Below, in pieces: positions 42,917-52,332 of a stretch of DNA of 64,000 nucleotides. A program made the translations under genes and the position numbers. The number at the start of each line of letters is the position of its first letter. Positions within the stretch are counted from its first letter, which is position 1. This stretch comes from Pyxidicoccus caerfyrddinensis. GTDB taxonomy: Bacteria; Myxococcota; Myxococcia; Myxococcales; Myxococcaceae. The notes under the pieces were generated by a model. It saw nothing but the letters and a program-made list of their open reading frames with translations, ran no database searches and was not told the DNA's origin. The stretch lies in the NCBI RefSeq assembly GCF_010894405.1, contig NZ_JAAIYA010000041.1:1-64000 (forward strand), in the 5' to 3' direction.

Positions 42917-44428
42917 CTACCGGCTGGTGAGGCCGGCGGTGAGCTTCTCCATCACCTGGTCGACCGTGAAGCTCGCGGCCTTCTGCCTGGGCGGGAAGGC
43001 CTTGAAGGACTCCAGGAACCTCCCGACGATGGCCTGGGTCGGCACCGCCAGGAAGGCGTGCTTGAGGCACCAGTCGTAGTAGGTGTTCGAGGTGATGTCC
43101 GCCCGCTCGAAGGGGTCGGTACGCAGGTTGAAGAACTTCGGCATGCGCAGCACGATGAAGGGCTCTCCCCAGACCTTGAGCGTCCCGGGGGCGCGCTGCT
43201 CCAGGAAGGTCATCTTCCAGTTGTCGAAGCGCACCGCGACCAGGTCCCCGTCGTCGGAGAAGTAGAAGAACTCCTCGCGCGGGCTCTTGGGCTCCTGGCC
43301 CGTCAGGTACGGCAGGAGGTTGTAGCCGTCCAGGTGCACCTTGAACGTCTTCCCGCCCGCCTTGTGTCCCTTCAGCAGCCGCTCCTTGACGTCGGGAGCA
43401 CCGGCGACGGCCAGCAGCGTGGGCAGCCAGTCCAGGTGGCTCACGATTTCGTTGGAGACCGAGCCCGCCTGGATGTGCCCCGGCCAGCGGATGAAGGCCG
43501 GCACCCGGTAGGCGCCCTCCCAGTTGGTGTCCTTCTCACTGCGGAAGGGCGTCATGCCGCCGTCGGGCCACGAGTTCATGTGCGGCCCGTTGTCCGTGCT
43601 GTAGATGACGATGGTGTTGTCCGCGATGCCAAGCTCGTCCAGCAGGTCGAGCATCGCGCCCACGTGCTTGTCGTGGTCGACCATCGTGTCGTGGTACGCG
43701 GACTGCCACCGCCCCGCCTGGCCGCGGCTCCCGGGCTTCACGTGGGTGTACAGGTGCATGTGCGTCGTGTTGAACCACATGAACCACGGGGTGCCGTCCG
43801 CGTTCCGCTCGCGGATCCACTTCGTGCCCGCCTCGAGGAACTCGTCGTCGACGGTCTCCATGCGCTTGGCGGTGAGCGGCCCCGTGTCCTCGATCTTCTG
43901 CCCGCCCTCCGGATTGGCCCGGCAGTGGAGGACGCCGCGGGGACCGAACTTCTCCCGGAACTGCGGGAAGTCCTTCGGCGAGGGGTAGTCGTACCGCTCC
44001 GGCTCCTCCTCGGCATTGAGGTGGTAGAGATTGCCGAAGAACTCGTCGAAGCCGTGCATGGTGGGCAGGTGCTCGTCACGGTCTCCGAGGTGATTCTTTC
44101 CGAACTGCGCGGTGGCATAGCCGAGGGGCTTCAGCAGCTCGGCGATGGTGGGATCCTCGGGGCGCATGCCATTCGCGGCACCCGGCAGTCCCACCTTGCT
44201 CAACCCGGTCCGGAACACGCTCTGGCCGGTGATGAACGCCGCGCGGCCCGCCGTGCAGCTCTGCTCACCGTAGTAGTCGGTGAACATCATGCCCTCTCGC
44301 GCGAGCCGGTCGATGTTGGGCGTCTTGTAGCCCATCACGCCGTGGGAATAGGCGCTGATGTTGTTCATGCCGATGTCGTCGCCGAAGATCACCAGGATGT
44401 TCGGTTTGTTGCTGTCTTTCTTTGCCAT
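42917..44428 (-). CDS. type I sulfatase (arylsulfatase family)
   Basis: 503 residues. Metal ligands in NILVIFGDDIG; formylglycine Cys in SCTAGRAAFITG (a CxAxR form of the CxPxR signature); FGKNHLGD, STDNGPHMNSWPDGG and EGAYRVPAFIRWPG follow the sulfatase core. No signal peptide is visible (MAKKDSNKPN leads straight into the fold), so a cytosolic site or non-classical export is implied. ATG with AAAAGGAAG upstream. It is the closest relative in this window of the sulfatase at 47843. Substrate unknown. Confidence 0.93.
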   Translation of the reverse strand: MAKKDSNKPNILVIFGDDIGMNNISAYSHGVMGYKTPNIDRLAREGMMFTDYYGEQSCTAGRAAFITGQSVFRTGLSKVGLPGAANGMRPEDPTIAELLKPLGYATAQFGKNHLGDRDEHLPTMHGFDEFFGNLYHLNAEEEPERYDYPSPKDFPQFREKFGPRGVLHCRANPEGGQKIEDTGPLTAKRMETVDDEFLEAGTKWIRERNADGTPWFMWFNTTHMHLYTHVKPGSRGQAGRWQSAYHDTMVDHDKHVGAMLDLLDELGIADNTIVIYSTDNGPHMNSWPDGGMTPFRSEKDTNWEGAYRVPAFIRWPGHIQAGSVSNEIVSHLDWLPTLLAVAGAPDVKERLLKGHKAGGKTFKVHLDGYNLLPYLTGQEPKSPREEFFYFSDDGDLVAVRFDNWKMTFLEQRAPGTLKVWGEPFIVLRMPKFFNLRTDPFERADITSNTYYDWCLKHAFLAVPTQAIVGRFLESFKAFPPRQKAASFTVDQVMEKLTAGLTSR

Positions 44429-44707
44429 GGTCGTCTTCCTTTTGTCTCCCGGTTGCGTCCGTAACCGCGGACTCAGGAAGCACATGGCCGGGCCTCACAT
44501 CATCGGGCTGGAGGGAGGGAGGGCCGTGCCGCCGGGCGGTAGGAAGGCTCCTGCGGTCAGCAGGTTGTGAGCGTGCCAGCGCAGTGAACGATGGCCATCA
44601 CCTCTCGGACCATGGTGGGCGGCGGATGTTGCACGCACCGTTTCCTGGCCCTCGCGCGTCACGGAAGGGGGGAGCGGTACGCCTGGCGTGGCCCGGGAGC
44701 CCGACGC

Positions 44708-45172
44708 ATGTTCGAGTGGAAGACGGAGTCGGAGCTGTGGGTACGGATCGTCCTGGCGGCGCTTGCCGGCATCACCCTGGGGCTTCCGTACCGTCGGCGG
44801 CCTGGAGGCGTCAGGACGCACCTGCTGGTGACGTTGGGCTCCACGCTGTTCTGCACCACCGCGGTCCGCTTCGGCACGCGCATGGATGAGGACGTGCTCC
44901 GTGTACTGCAGGGCATCACATCAGGCATCGGCTTCGTGGGCGCCGCGAGCGTCCTCAAGCGGCGCAACTACATCCTGGGCATCACCACGGCGGCGTCCAT
45001 CTGGGTGGCGGCGGCCGTGGGTTGCGAGGCGGCGCTCGGCAGCCCCGTCCTGGCGGTGGTGCTCGCCCCCAGTGTCGCCACCTTGAGCTGGTTGGTGGCG
45101 ATGCTGGAGCGCAGGGTCTTCCACCGCACGCGCCGGGTACGGCCCCCCGGGGCCTCGCGGGCCCGTTCGTAG
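44708..45172 (+). CDS. MgtC/SapB-family membrane protein
   Basis: 154 residues with about four TM helices. Family signatures: GVRTHLLVTLGSTLF, QGITSGIGFVGAASVL and GITTAASIWVAAAVG. MgtC proteins modulate Mg2+ homeostasis or F-type ATPase, and some are linked to phosphate uptake. The C-terminal ACT-like domain of MgtC is absent, as in short SapB forms. ATG with GGGAG upstream. It precedes a sulfatase gene by 95 bases on the same strand. Confidence 0.92.
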   Translation: MFEWKTESELWVRIVLAALAGITLGLPYRRRPGGVRTHLLVTLGSTLFCTTAVRFGTRMDEDVLRVLQGITSGIGFVGAASVLKRRNYILGITTAASIWVAAAVGCEAALGSPVLAVVLAPSVATLSWLVAMLERRVFHRTRRVRPPGASRARS

Positions 45173-45267
45173 TGTGCCCAACGCCGTTTCCACCCGGCGT
45201 CCCGCTTCACCACGGCGCACCGGAACCTACCTTCGCCCTTCGCGTCCATGTTTCGAAGGAGTGCGTC

Positions 45268-47622
45268 ATGCCGTTGAAGGAATACGAGCCGGGAAAAGCA
45301 TTCAACGGGGTCGCGGGCAGGACCTTCGAGGAGTCCGAGCCCTCCTGGCCCAGTCCGATGCGAGCCAGGAAGGGCGCGGCCAACGTCGTCTTCATCGTCC
45401 TGGACGACACCGGCTTCGGACACCTGGGGTGCTACGGCTCACCCATCCGCACGCCGAACCTGGACCGGCTCGCGGCGGGCGGCCTCCGGTACAACAACCT
45501 GCACACCACCGCGCTGTGCTCGCCCAGCCGCTCCTGCATCCTGACGGGCCGCAACCACCACTCCAACGCCATGGCGTGCATCACCGAGGGGGCCACCGGC
45601 TATCCAGGCTCCAACGGCATCATCCCCTTCGAGAACTGCTTCCTCTCCGAAGTGCTCCTGCCACAAGGCTACAACACCTATGCCGTGGGCAAGTGGCACC
45701 TGACCCCCGCTGAGCAGTCGAGCGCCGCCGGCCCCTACGACAGGTGGCCGCTGGGACGCGGCTTTGAGCGCTACTACGGCTTCCTCGGGGGTGACACCCA
45801 CCAGTACTACCCGGACCTCGTTCACGACAACCACCAGGTCCGGCCGCCGAAGACTCCGGAGCAGGGCTACCACCTCACCGAGGACCTGGTGGACCACGCC
45901 ATCGAGTTCATCGCGGACTCCCGGCAGGTCGCCCCCGACAAGCCCTTCTTCCTCTACTTCGCGCCCGGCGCGATGCACGCTCCCCACCACGTCCCCCGGG
46001 AATGGGCGGACCGCTACAAGGGACAGTTCGACGACGGCTGGGATGCCTACCGCGAGAAGGTCTACAAGCAGCAGATGAAGATGGGGCTGTTGCCGCCCGG
46101 CACCCGTCTGTCCCCGAGAGATCCCGACGTCCATGCGTGGAGCTCGCTGTCCGCCGACCAGCGCCGGCTCTATGCGCGGATGATGGAGGTGTTCGCCGGC
46201 TTCCTCGAGCACACGGACCATCAGCTGGGCCGGCTCATCCAGTTCCTTGAGGGGGCGGGGCAGCTCGAAAACACCGTCATGATGGTCGTCAGCGACAATG
46301 GCGCCAGCCCCGAGGGCGGCCCGAACGGGTCGGTCAACGAGAACCTGTTCTTCAACAACGTCCCCGAGCGGCTGGAAGACGGCCTCGCCGCCATCGATGA
46401 GCTGGGAGGGCCCAAGCACTTCAACCACTACCCGTGGGGATGGGCCTGGGCGGGGAACACGCCCTTCCGCCGCTGGAAGCGTGAGACGTACCGTGGCGGC
46501 ACCAGCGACCCGTTCATCGTCCACTGGCCCAAGGGTATCAAGTCGAAGGGCGAGGTCCGTGGCCAGTACGCGCACGTGATTGACATGGTGCCCACCGTGC
46601 TGGAGTGCCTGGGGATGGAGCCGCCGAACCAGGTCCGCGGGGTGACGCAATCACCCATCCAGGGCGTCTCGTTCGCACGGAGCTTCAACGACGCGAAGGC
46701 AGAGAGCCTGCACCGCACGCAGTACTTCGAGATGTTCGCCCACCGGTCCATCTACCACGACGGCTGGCGCGCCGTCTGTCCGGTGCCCGGGCCGTCCTTC
46801 ACCGAGGCCGGCGTGGGCTTCGGTGAATTGATTGTCACCGAGGAGAAGCTGCGCGAGCTGGATGCGCACGGCTGGGAGCTGTACCACGTCGCCGAGGACT
46901 TCTCCGAGACGAAGAACGTGGCGGCGAAGAATCGCGAGAAGCTCATCGAGATGATCGCGCTCTGGTACGTGGAGGCGGGCAAGTACAACGTGTTGCCGTT
47001 GGACAGCCGCGGTGCCACCCGACTGGTCGATGATCGCCCGCAGCTCGCCAAGGGGCTCCAGCGCTACGTCTTCTTCCCCGGCACGTCGACCGTCTCGAAC
47101 AAGGTTGCGCCACGCCTGCTCAACCGGCCGCACAGCATCACCGCCACCGTCGAAATCCAGGACGGCGCCGAGGGCGTCCTCGTGGCGCAAGGCGGGTCAT
47201 CCGGCGGGTACGTGCTCTACGTGAAGGACCACCGGCTGCACTACGCCTACAACTACGTGGGCATGGAGCACCACCACCTGGCCTCCAACGCGACGATTCC
47301 CGAGGGCCGCCACGAGCTCCGCTTCGAGTTCGAGCCCACGGGTCAGCCGGACATCCAACATGGCAGGGGCTCGCCGGGGCGGGCACAGCTCTACATCGAC
47401 CGCCAGCTGGCGGGGCAGCTCCAGCTCCCGGTGACCATTCCGCTCGACATCGGCATCACCGAGGGCCTCACCTGCGGCCGGGATGAAGGCTCTTCCGTGA
47501 CGACGGACTACACCGCCCCGTTCCCCTTCAGCGGGAAGCTGGAGCAGGTGGTGGTCGACGTGTCCGGCGACATCATCGAGGACAAGGAAGCCGAGATGCG
47601 GAACATCATGGCCCACCAGTAG
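45268..47622 (+). CDS. type I sulfatase with C-terminal beta domain
   Basis: 784 residues. Canonical formylglycine motif CSPSRSCILTGR (near residue 89), NVVFIVLDDTGFGHLGCYG metal site, VGKWHLTP, VVSDNGAS and FRRWKRETYRGG. Residues of about 560-784 form an extra beta-rich, laminin-G-like region (YVLYVKDHRLHYAYN, LRFEFEPTG). This is the long arylsulfatase form seen in mycobacteria and proteobacteria. No signal peptide. ATG with AAGGAG 6 bases upstream. Substrate not readable. Confidence 0.95.
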   Translation: MPLKEYEPGKAFNGVAGRTFEESEPSWPSPMRARKGAANVVFIVLDDTGFGHLGCYGSPIRTPNLDRLAAGGLRYNNLHTTALCSPSRSCILTGRNHHSNAMACITEGATGYPGSNGIIPFENCFLSEVLLPQGYNTYAVGKWHLTPAEQSSAAGPYDRWPLGRGFERYYGFLGGDTHQYYPDLVHDNHQVRPPKTPEQGYHLTEDLVDHAIEFIADSRQVAPDKPFFLYFAPGAMHAPHHVPREWADRYKGQFDDGWDAYREKVYKQQMKMGLLPPGTRLSPRDPDVHAWSSLSADQRRLYARMMEVFAGFLEHTDHQLGRLIQFLEGAGQLENTVMMVVSDNGASPEGGPNGSVNENLFFNNVPERLEDGLAAIDELGGPKHFNHYPWGWAWAGNTPFRRWKRETYRGGTSDPFIVHWPKGIKSKGEVRGQYAHVIDMVPTVLECLGMEPPNQVRGVTQSPIQGVSFARSFNDAKAESLHRTQYFEMFAHRSIYHDGWRAVCPVPGPSFTEAGVGFGELIVTEEKLRELDAHGWELYHVAEDFSETKNVAAKNREKLIEMIALWYVEAGKYNVLPLDSRGATRLVDDRPQLAKGLQRYVFFPGTSTVSNKVAPRLLNRPHSITATVEIQDGAEGVLVAQGGSSGGYVLYVKDHRLHYAYNYVGMEHHHLASNATIPEGRHELRFEFEPTGQPDIQHGRGSPGRAQLYIDRQLAGQLQLPVTIPLDIGITEGLTCGRDEGSSVTTDYTAPFPFSGKLEQVVVDVSGDIIEDKEAEMRNIMAHQ

Positions 47623-47842
47623 CAGCATGCGCCCCGTGCCGCGGGGAAGGGTGTTCGACCTTCCACGCGGGCCGCGGAGCGGGTGTCGTCCGCGAGCCGC
47701 TCGTCCCTCCCGGCAAGGATGGGTGTCCCTTCGCTACAGACTGGCCACCCTGTGCGACGTGCGAGAGCGGCCCGCGGCCCGCCAGGGGCCGGAGGGCATG
47801 GAGCCCGAGGGCGGTCCGCACGGTACGGGAAGGCGGAGCGGC

Positions 47843-49531
47843 ATGGCATCGCAGGAAAAGAAGGGCAAGACGTCCGGCAACGGCAACGGCCACGGGCGCG
47901 GCGGTAACGGCAAGGGCGACGTTCAGCGCAAGCCGAACATCCTCGTCATCTGGGGCGACGACATCGGCCTCTGGAACGTCAGCGCGTACAACCAGGGGAT
48001 GATGGGCTACCGCACGCCCAACATCGACCGCATCGCGAAGCAAGGCGCGCTGCTGACGGACTGCTACGGGCAGCAGAGCTGCACCGCGGGCCGCGCCGCG
48101 TTCATCACCGGCATGAACCCGCTGCGCACGGGGCTCACGACCATCGGCATGCCGGGCGCGAACTACGGGCTCCAGGAGGGCGACCCCACCATCGCGGAGT
48201 TGCTGAAGCCCCTGGGCTACACCTGCGGCCAGTTCGGGAAGAACCACCTGGGGGACTCGAACCGGTTCCTGCCCACGGTGCACGGCTTCGATGAGTTCCA
48301 CGGCAACCTCTACCACCTCAACGCGGAGAACGAGCCGGAGTGCCCCGACTACCCGAAGGACCCGGCCTTCAAGGCGAAGTTCGGCCCGCGAGGCGTGCTC
48401 CACTGCCATGCCACGGACCGCGACGACCCCACCGAGGATCCGCGCTGGGGTCGCGTGGGCCGGCAGCGCATCGAGGACACGGGCCCGCTGACGAAGAAGC
48501 GGATGGAGACGGTGGACGAGGAGTTCCTGGCCTCCTCGCTCTCCTTCATGGAGCGCGCGGCGAAGGACAACAAGCCCTTCTTCATCTGGCACAACTCCAC
48601 GCGCACGCACGTGTGGACGTTCCTGCAGGAGAAGTACCGCAACAAGACGGGCAAGGGGCTGTACGCGGATGCCATGACCGAGCTGGATGACCATGTCGGC
48701 GTGCTCCTGGACAAGCTCGAGGAGCTGGGCATCGCCGACAACACCCTCGTCGTCTTCTCCACGGACAACGGCGTGGAGAAGATGGGTTGGCCGGATGGTG
48801 GCAATGCCCCGTTCCGGGGGGAGAAGGGCTCCACGTGGGAGGGCGGCGTCCGGGTCCCCTGCGCGGTGCGCTGGCCGGGCGTCATCGAGCCGGGCCGCGT
48901 CATCAACGACATCTTCGCCCACGAGGACTGGATGCCGACGCTGGTCGCCGCGGCGGGCGGCCCGGAGGACCTGGCCGAGAAGTGCAAGCAGGGCCACCAG
49001 GTGGGGAACAAGAAGTTCCGAGTCCACCTGGACGGGTACGACCAGCGCGCGTTGCTGGCCGGCACGGAGCCCAGCCGGCGCCACGAGTTCATCTACGTCC
49101 TCGACAGCGGCAACATCGCGGCGGTGCGGTACGACGACTGGAAGATCATCTTCAGCTACCAGGACGGCGAGGGCCCCGACATGTGGTTCAGCGGCAAGCG
49201 CTTCAATCCGGCGTGGCCGTACATCTTCAACCTGCGCTCCGATCCATTCGAGTACGCGACGCACTCGGGCCTGTACACGCAGTGGTACGGCGAGCGCATG
49301 TTCCTCTTCGTCCCGGCCCAGGGGCTGGTGAAGAAGTTCGCGGAGAGCCTCATCGAGTTCGTGCCGAGCCAGGCACCGGGCAGCATGAGCATCGGGCCCA
49401 TGAAGGAGCGCGTGAAGGAGAAGATGCGGCAGGCCCAGGAGGATGGAAAGTCCGAGGTGGGCGACCAGGTCATGGCGCTCGCCAACGACGTGGAGGAGGC
49501 CCTCCGCCGCTTCCAGCAAAGCCACGCCTGA
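47843..49531 (+). CDS. type I sulfatase (arylsulfatase family)
   Basis: 562 residues. A Gly/Asn/Lys-rich N-terminal tail (about 30 residues) precedes NILVIWGDDIGLWN. The formylglycine site is SCTAGRAAFITG; FGKNHLGD, STDNGVEKMGWPDGG and EGGVRVPCAVRWPG follow. The C-terminal 100 residues are helical and charged. Closely similar along its length to the 42917 protein and probably a paralogue. No signal peptide. ATG with GGCGGAG upstream. The 220-base gap after the preceding sulfatase holds a weak hairpin (GGAAGG/CCTTCC, 47645-47664). Confidence 0.93.
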   Translation: MASQEKKGKTSGNGNGHGRGGNGKGDVQRKPNILVIWGDDIGLWNVSAYNQGMMGYRTPNIDRIAKQGALLTDCYGQQSCTAGRAAFITGMNPLRTGLTTIGMPGANYGLQEGDPTIAELLKPLGYTCGQFGKNHLGDSNRFLPTVHGFDEFHGNLYHLNAENEPECPDYPKDPAFKAKFGPRGVLHCHATDRDDPTEDPRWGRVGRQRIEDTGPLTKKRMETVDEEFLASSLSFMERAAKDNKPFFIWHNSTRTHVWTFLQEKYRNKTGKGLYADAMTELDDHVGVLLDKLEELGIADNTLVVFSTDNGVEKMGWPDGGNAPFRGEKGSTWEGGVRVPCAVRWPGVIEPGRVINDIFAHEDWMPTLVAAAGGPEDLAEKCKQGHQVGNKKFRVHLDGYDQRALLAGTEPSRRHEFIYVLDSGNIAAVRYDDWKIIFSYQDGEGPDMWFSGKRFNPAWPYIFNLRSDPFEYATHSGLYTQWYGERMFLFVPAQGLVKKFAESLIEFVPSQAPGSMSIGPMKERVKEKMRQAQEDGKSEVGDQVMALANDVEEALRRFQQSHA

Positions 49532-49708
49532 GCAGGCCGTCCGCGAATGGGGCCCGGCTGCACGAGTGGACGCGTGCAGCCGGAGCTGACGGCTGGGGAG
49601 TCCCACCGTCCGGCTCAGGAGGTAGCCAGCGGGGGCTCGGTCGCCCGGCTGCCCCCGGCCCCGCCCAGGCTGTCCGCTCGGCGGGGTGAGCCTTATCTAG
49701 AAGGCGGC

Positions 49709-50782
49709 ATGCTGACTCCGCCTTCTTCCCATCCCGGCTTGCCGATGCGCGAGAAACATCCCGCCCAGCAGGGGGATGGACGCGGCCGGCTGCCGCCCCA
49801 GCGCGAGCAGCTCCTCCAGGCGCGCATCAAGGATCTGTCGCTCCGGCTCGCGGGCACGCAGCTGGAGCGCGACATCGCCCAGCTCCACGCGGAGCTGGAA
49901 GCCAAGGGCATCTCCTTCAAGCCCCAGTGTTACCTGTCCGACGAGTGGGGCTGTCCGTCCGGGGTGCCCGTCATCGGCGTGCCCTTCTACCTGGCGGACG
50001 CGGCGCTGCACTCCATCGAGGAGGAGCTGGGCGGAAGCGTGGAGACGGAGGAGGAAATCCTCATGTACCTCCGCCACGAGGCCGGCCACGCCTTCAACTA
50101 CGCCTACCGGCTCTACGACACGGACGAGTGGCGCAAGCTGTTCGGCGACTACTCGCGCCCCTACCGCGACGACTACAAGGCGCGGCCCTTCTCGCGGCGC
50201 TACGTGCACCACATCTCCGGCTGGTATGCGCAGAAGCACCCGGACGAGGACTTCGCGGAGACGTTCGCCGTCTGGCTCACCCCCGGCAGCGAGTGGCGCA
50301 AGCGCTACCAGGGCTGGGGCGCGCTGAAGAAGCTCCAGTACGTGGAGGACACCGTCGCGCGGCTCGGCCGCACACCGCCGCTGGTGCAGCTCGCCGAGCC
50401 GGACCTCACCACGGAGGAGATGGAGGGCACCGTCCTGGACCACTACCGCCAGCGAGAGCTGGACGCGAAGGTGGACCTGGAGCTGCGCGACGCCTTCGAC
50501 CAGGCGCTGGAGGACATCTTCTACGGCCCGGGCGAAGCGCCTGCCCGCGCGGAGACGCTGGTCCGCTCCGAGCGCCAGCGCCTGCTGAGCGCGGTGAGCC
50601 GCTACACCGGCGTGAGCCCCAACGTGGTGCGCGCCTTGGTGGACCACCTCGCCGAGCGCACCGCCGCGCTCGGCCTCACCCTGCACCCGGACGACAGCCG
50701 GGAGGCCGCCGTCCACATCGCCTCGCTGGTGACGGCGCTGGCGATGAACCACCTCTACACCGACCGCTTCTACGAGGAATGA
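49709..50782 (+). CDS. putative zinc metallopeptidase (PF15887-like)
   Basis: 357 residues. Zinc motif LRHEAGHAFNYAYRLY (His123, Glu124, His127) with a probable third ligand region HPDEDFAETFAVWL (near 177-190), as in the putative zinc-binding metallopeptidase family. An N-terminal helical segment (about 30-65) may regulate it. No signal peptide, so it is likely cytosolic. AAGG lies 4 bases before the ATG. The stop overlaps the next gene region, and an ATP-grasp ligase follows, suggesting joint action on a peptide or amino-acid conjugate. Confidence 0.87.
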   Translation: MLTPPSSHPGLPMREKHPAQQGDGRGRLPPQREQLLQARIKDLSLRLAGTQLERDIAQLHAELEAKGISFKPQCYLSDEWGCPSGVPVIGVPFYLADAALHSIEEELGGSVETEEEILMYLRHEAGHAFNYAYRLYDTDEWRKLFGDYSRPYRDDYKARPFSRRYVHHISGWYAQKHPDEDFAETFAVWLTPGSEWRKRYQGWGALKKLQYVEDTVARLGRTPPLVQLAEPDLTTEEMEGTVLDHYRQRELDAKVDLELRDAFDQALEDIFYGPGEAPARAETLVRSERQRLLSAVSRYTGVSPNVVRALVDHLAERTAALGLTLHPDDSREAAVHIASLVTALAMNHLYTDRFYEE

Positions 50783-50784
50783 CC

Positions 50785-51819
50785 ATGCCCGTTGGCCCCC
50801 TTCGCATCGCGGTCCTCCACTACCAGCCGAAGGGCGAGGCGCCCGACGCCGTCGTCGGGCAGGTGCGCGCCGCCCTGGAGGAGGCGGGCCACACGACGGT
50901 GGACGTCGGCGTGGACGAGAGCGTCACCGACCTCATGCGCCAGGTGTCGTGGAGCCGCGCGGACCTCGTCTTCAACATCTGCGAGACGTTCGCCGAGGAC
51001 TACCGGCTGGAAGTGAATGTGGCCGCGGTGCTGGAGCTGGCGCGCGTGCCCTTCACGGGCTCGGGCACGGCGGGCCTGCTCCTGGCGCAGGACAAGATCC
51101 TCGCCAAGCAGCTGCTCCAGTTCCACGGTGTGCTCACCCCGCGCTTCGCGACGTTCGACGGCGACTCCTTCCAGACGAGCGCCGACCTCAAGTTCCCGCT
51201 CATCGTGAAGCCGGCGCGCTCGGACGCCTCCATGGGGCTGGGCGTGGAGAAGGACATGGAGGGGCTGGCCCGGCGCGTGCGGAAGATTCGCGAGGAGTAC
51301 GACGACGAGGCGCTCGCGGAGGAGTTCATCGAGGGGCGGGAGCTCTACGTGGGCGTGCTCGGCGACCACGCGAATCCGGACGTGCTTCCGGTGGTGGAGC
51401 TGGACTTCGGGAAGAAGTGGAGTCGCAAGCGGATGAAGATCGCCAACCGCGAGGTGAAGTTCGCCCCGGAGACGGAGGGCAGCCCCCGGCTGGTGATGCC
51501 ACATGATTTGTCCGACGAGCTGCGCGGCCGCATCGAGCGGGCCGCGGTGACGGCCTTCCGCGCGCTCAAGCTGCGCGACTACGCCCGCATCGATTTCAGG
51601 GTGTCCAGCCGCACGAACGAGCCGTACCTCCTGGAGGTGAACCCCAATCCCTACCTGGAGGCACAGTGCGAGGTGGCGCTCGGCGCGCGCGAGCGGGGCA
51701 TGTCCTACGCGCAGCTCGTGCAGCGCATCGTCGAGGCGGCCGCCCGGCGCCACGGCCTGGCGAAGGGCCGGGCGCCCCACGCCATGCCGCCTGCTTCCGG
51801 GCACGTCTCCGCGCACTGA
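50785..51819 (+). CDS. ATP-grasp ligase, D-Ala-D-Ala-ligase-like
   Basis: 344 residues. N-terminal LRIAVLHYQPKG and DLVFNICETFAEDYRLE resemble Ddl domain 1; GSGTAGLLLAQDKILAKQLL, FPLIVKPARSDASMGLG, EEFIEGRELYVGVLG and the Mg-binding LLEVNPNPYLE form the ATP-grasp core. Expected reaction: ATP-dependent carboxylate-amine ligation; the substrate is not fixed. GAGGA is well placed for this ATG, 6 bases later than another ATG that overlaps the upstream stop. Its pairing with a zincin rather than mur genes argues against a cell-wall Ddl role. Confidence 0.9.
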   Translation: MPVGPLRIAVLHYQPKGEAPDAVVGQVRAALEEAGHTTVDVGVDESVTDLMRQVSWSRADLVFNICETFAEDYRLEVNVAAVLELARVPFTGSGTAGLLLAQDKILAKQLLQFHGVLTPRFATFDGDSFQTSADLKFPLIVKPARSDASMGLGVEKDMEGLARRVRKIREEYDDEALAEEFIEGRELYVGVLGDHANPDVLPVVELDFGKKWSRKRMKIANREVKFAPETEGSPRLVMPHDLSDELRGRIERAAVTAFRALKLRDYARIDFRVSSRTNEPYLLEVNPNPYLEAQCEVALGARERGMSYAQLVQRIVEAAARRHGLAKGRAPHAMPPASGHVSAH

Positions 51820-51895
51820 CTCGTGCCGGTTGAAGCGGGCGGTGCGCGGCGTTATAGCCGAGTACGCACGGCGGCTCATGGAGAGCGAGCCGGGC

Positions 51896-51938
51896 CCGGA
51901 CGAGGCGCGCCGTACCCGGTCAGGACAAGACGACGCGA
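51896..51938 (+). promoter_or_regulatory. guanidine-III (ykkC-III) riboswitch
   Basis: The stretch CCGGACGAGG...GCGCCGTACCCGGTCAGGACAAGACG matches the guanidine-III aptamer as I remember it, differing at about two positions. P1 is formed by CCGG (51896-51899) with CCGG after GTAC. GCGCCGT can pair with the 3' ACGACGC as the pseudoknot, with one mismatch. A GGGAG ribosome site (51943-51947) lies directly 3', then the gdx ATG at 51957. There is no room for a terminator, so control of translation initiation is expected: guanidinium binding should free the ribosome site. Confidence 0.9.
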
Positions 51939-51956
51939 ACACGGGAGTCGTGCGTC

Positions 51957-52289
51957 ATGTCGTGGGTCCTTCTCATCATCGCCGGGCTGCTCGAGGTCTG
52001 CTGGGCCATCGGGCTGAAGTACACCGAGGGCTTCACGCGCCCCATCCCCAGCATCCTCACCGGGTCCGCAATCATCGCCAGCATGGTGCTGCTGGGCCTG
52101 GCCGCGAAGACGCTGCCCATCGGCACGGCCTACGCGGTCTGGGTGGGCATTGGCGCGCTGGGCGCGGCCGTGCTGGGCATGGTCCTCTTCCACGAGCCCG
52201 CCACGCCGCTGCGCATCTTCTTCCTGTCGCTGCTGCTCGTCGCCATCGTCGGGCTGAAGGCCACGAGCGGCGTCGGTGAAGCTCCCTGA
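51957..52289 (+). CDS. gdx: guanidinium exporter Gdx (SugE), SMR family
   Basis: 110 residues with four TM helices. The substrate Glu lies in IAGLLEVCWAIGLKYTEGF, and GTAYAVWVGIGALGAAVLG is the Gdx-type signature that separates guanidinium exporters from EmrE-type drug pumps. Works as an antiparallel dimer exchanging guanidinium for protons. The guanidine-III riboswitch immediately upstream strongly supports guanidinium as the physiological substrate. Confidence 0.95.
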   Translation: MSWVLLIIAGLLEVCWAIGLKYTEGFTRPIPSILTGSAIIASMVLLGLAAKTLPIGTAYAVWVGIGALGAAVLGMVLFHEPATPLRIFFLSLLLVAIVGLKATSGVGEAP

Positions 52290-52297
52290 GGGCCCGG

Positions 52298-52332
52298 GGA
52301 CGGGGCGGAGTTTTTTCAGCCCCGCCCTGTCC
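52298..52332 (+). terminator. hairpin downstream of gdx
   Basis: An 11-bp stem with one G-U pair (GGACGGGGCGG / CCGCCCTGTCC) starts 9 bases after the gdx stop. A run of six T lies in the loop rather than after the stem, so intrinsic termination is uncertain. Confidence 0.4.

Noticed and set aside
50785..51819. Housekeeping D-Ala-D-Ala ligase
   Set aside because: Context is a metallopeptidase pair, not a cell-wall cluster, and substrate residues cannot be assigned by eye.
51840..51956. Guanidine-I or guanidine-II riboswitch
   Set aside because: Neither the ykkC-I core nor paired ACGR loops are present; the guanidine-III aptamer fits instead.
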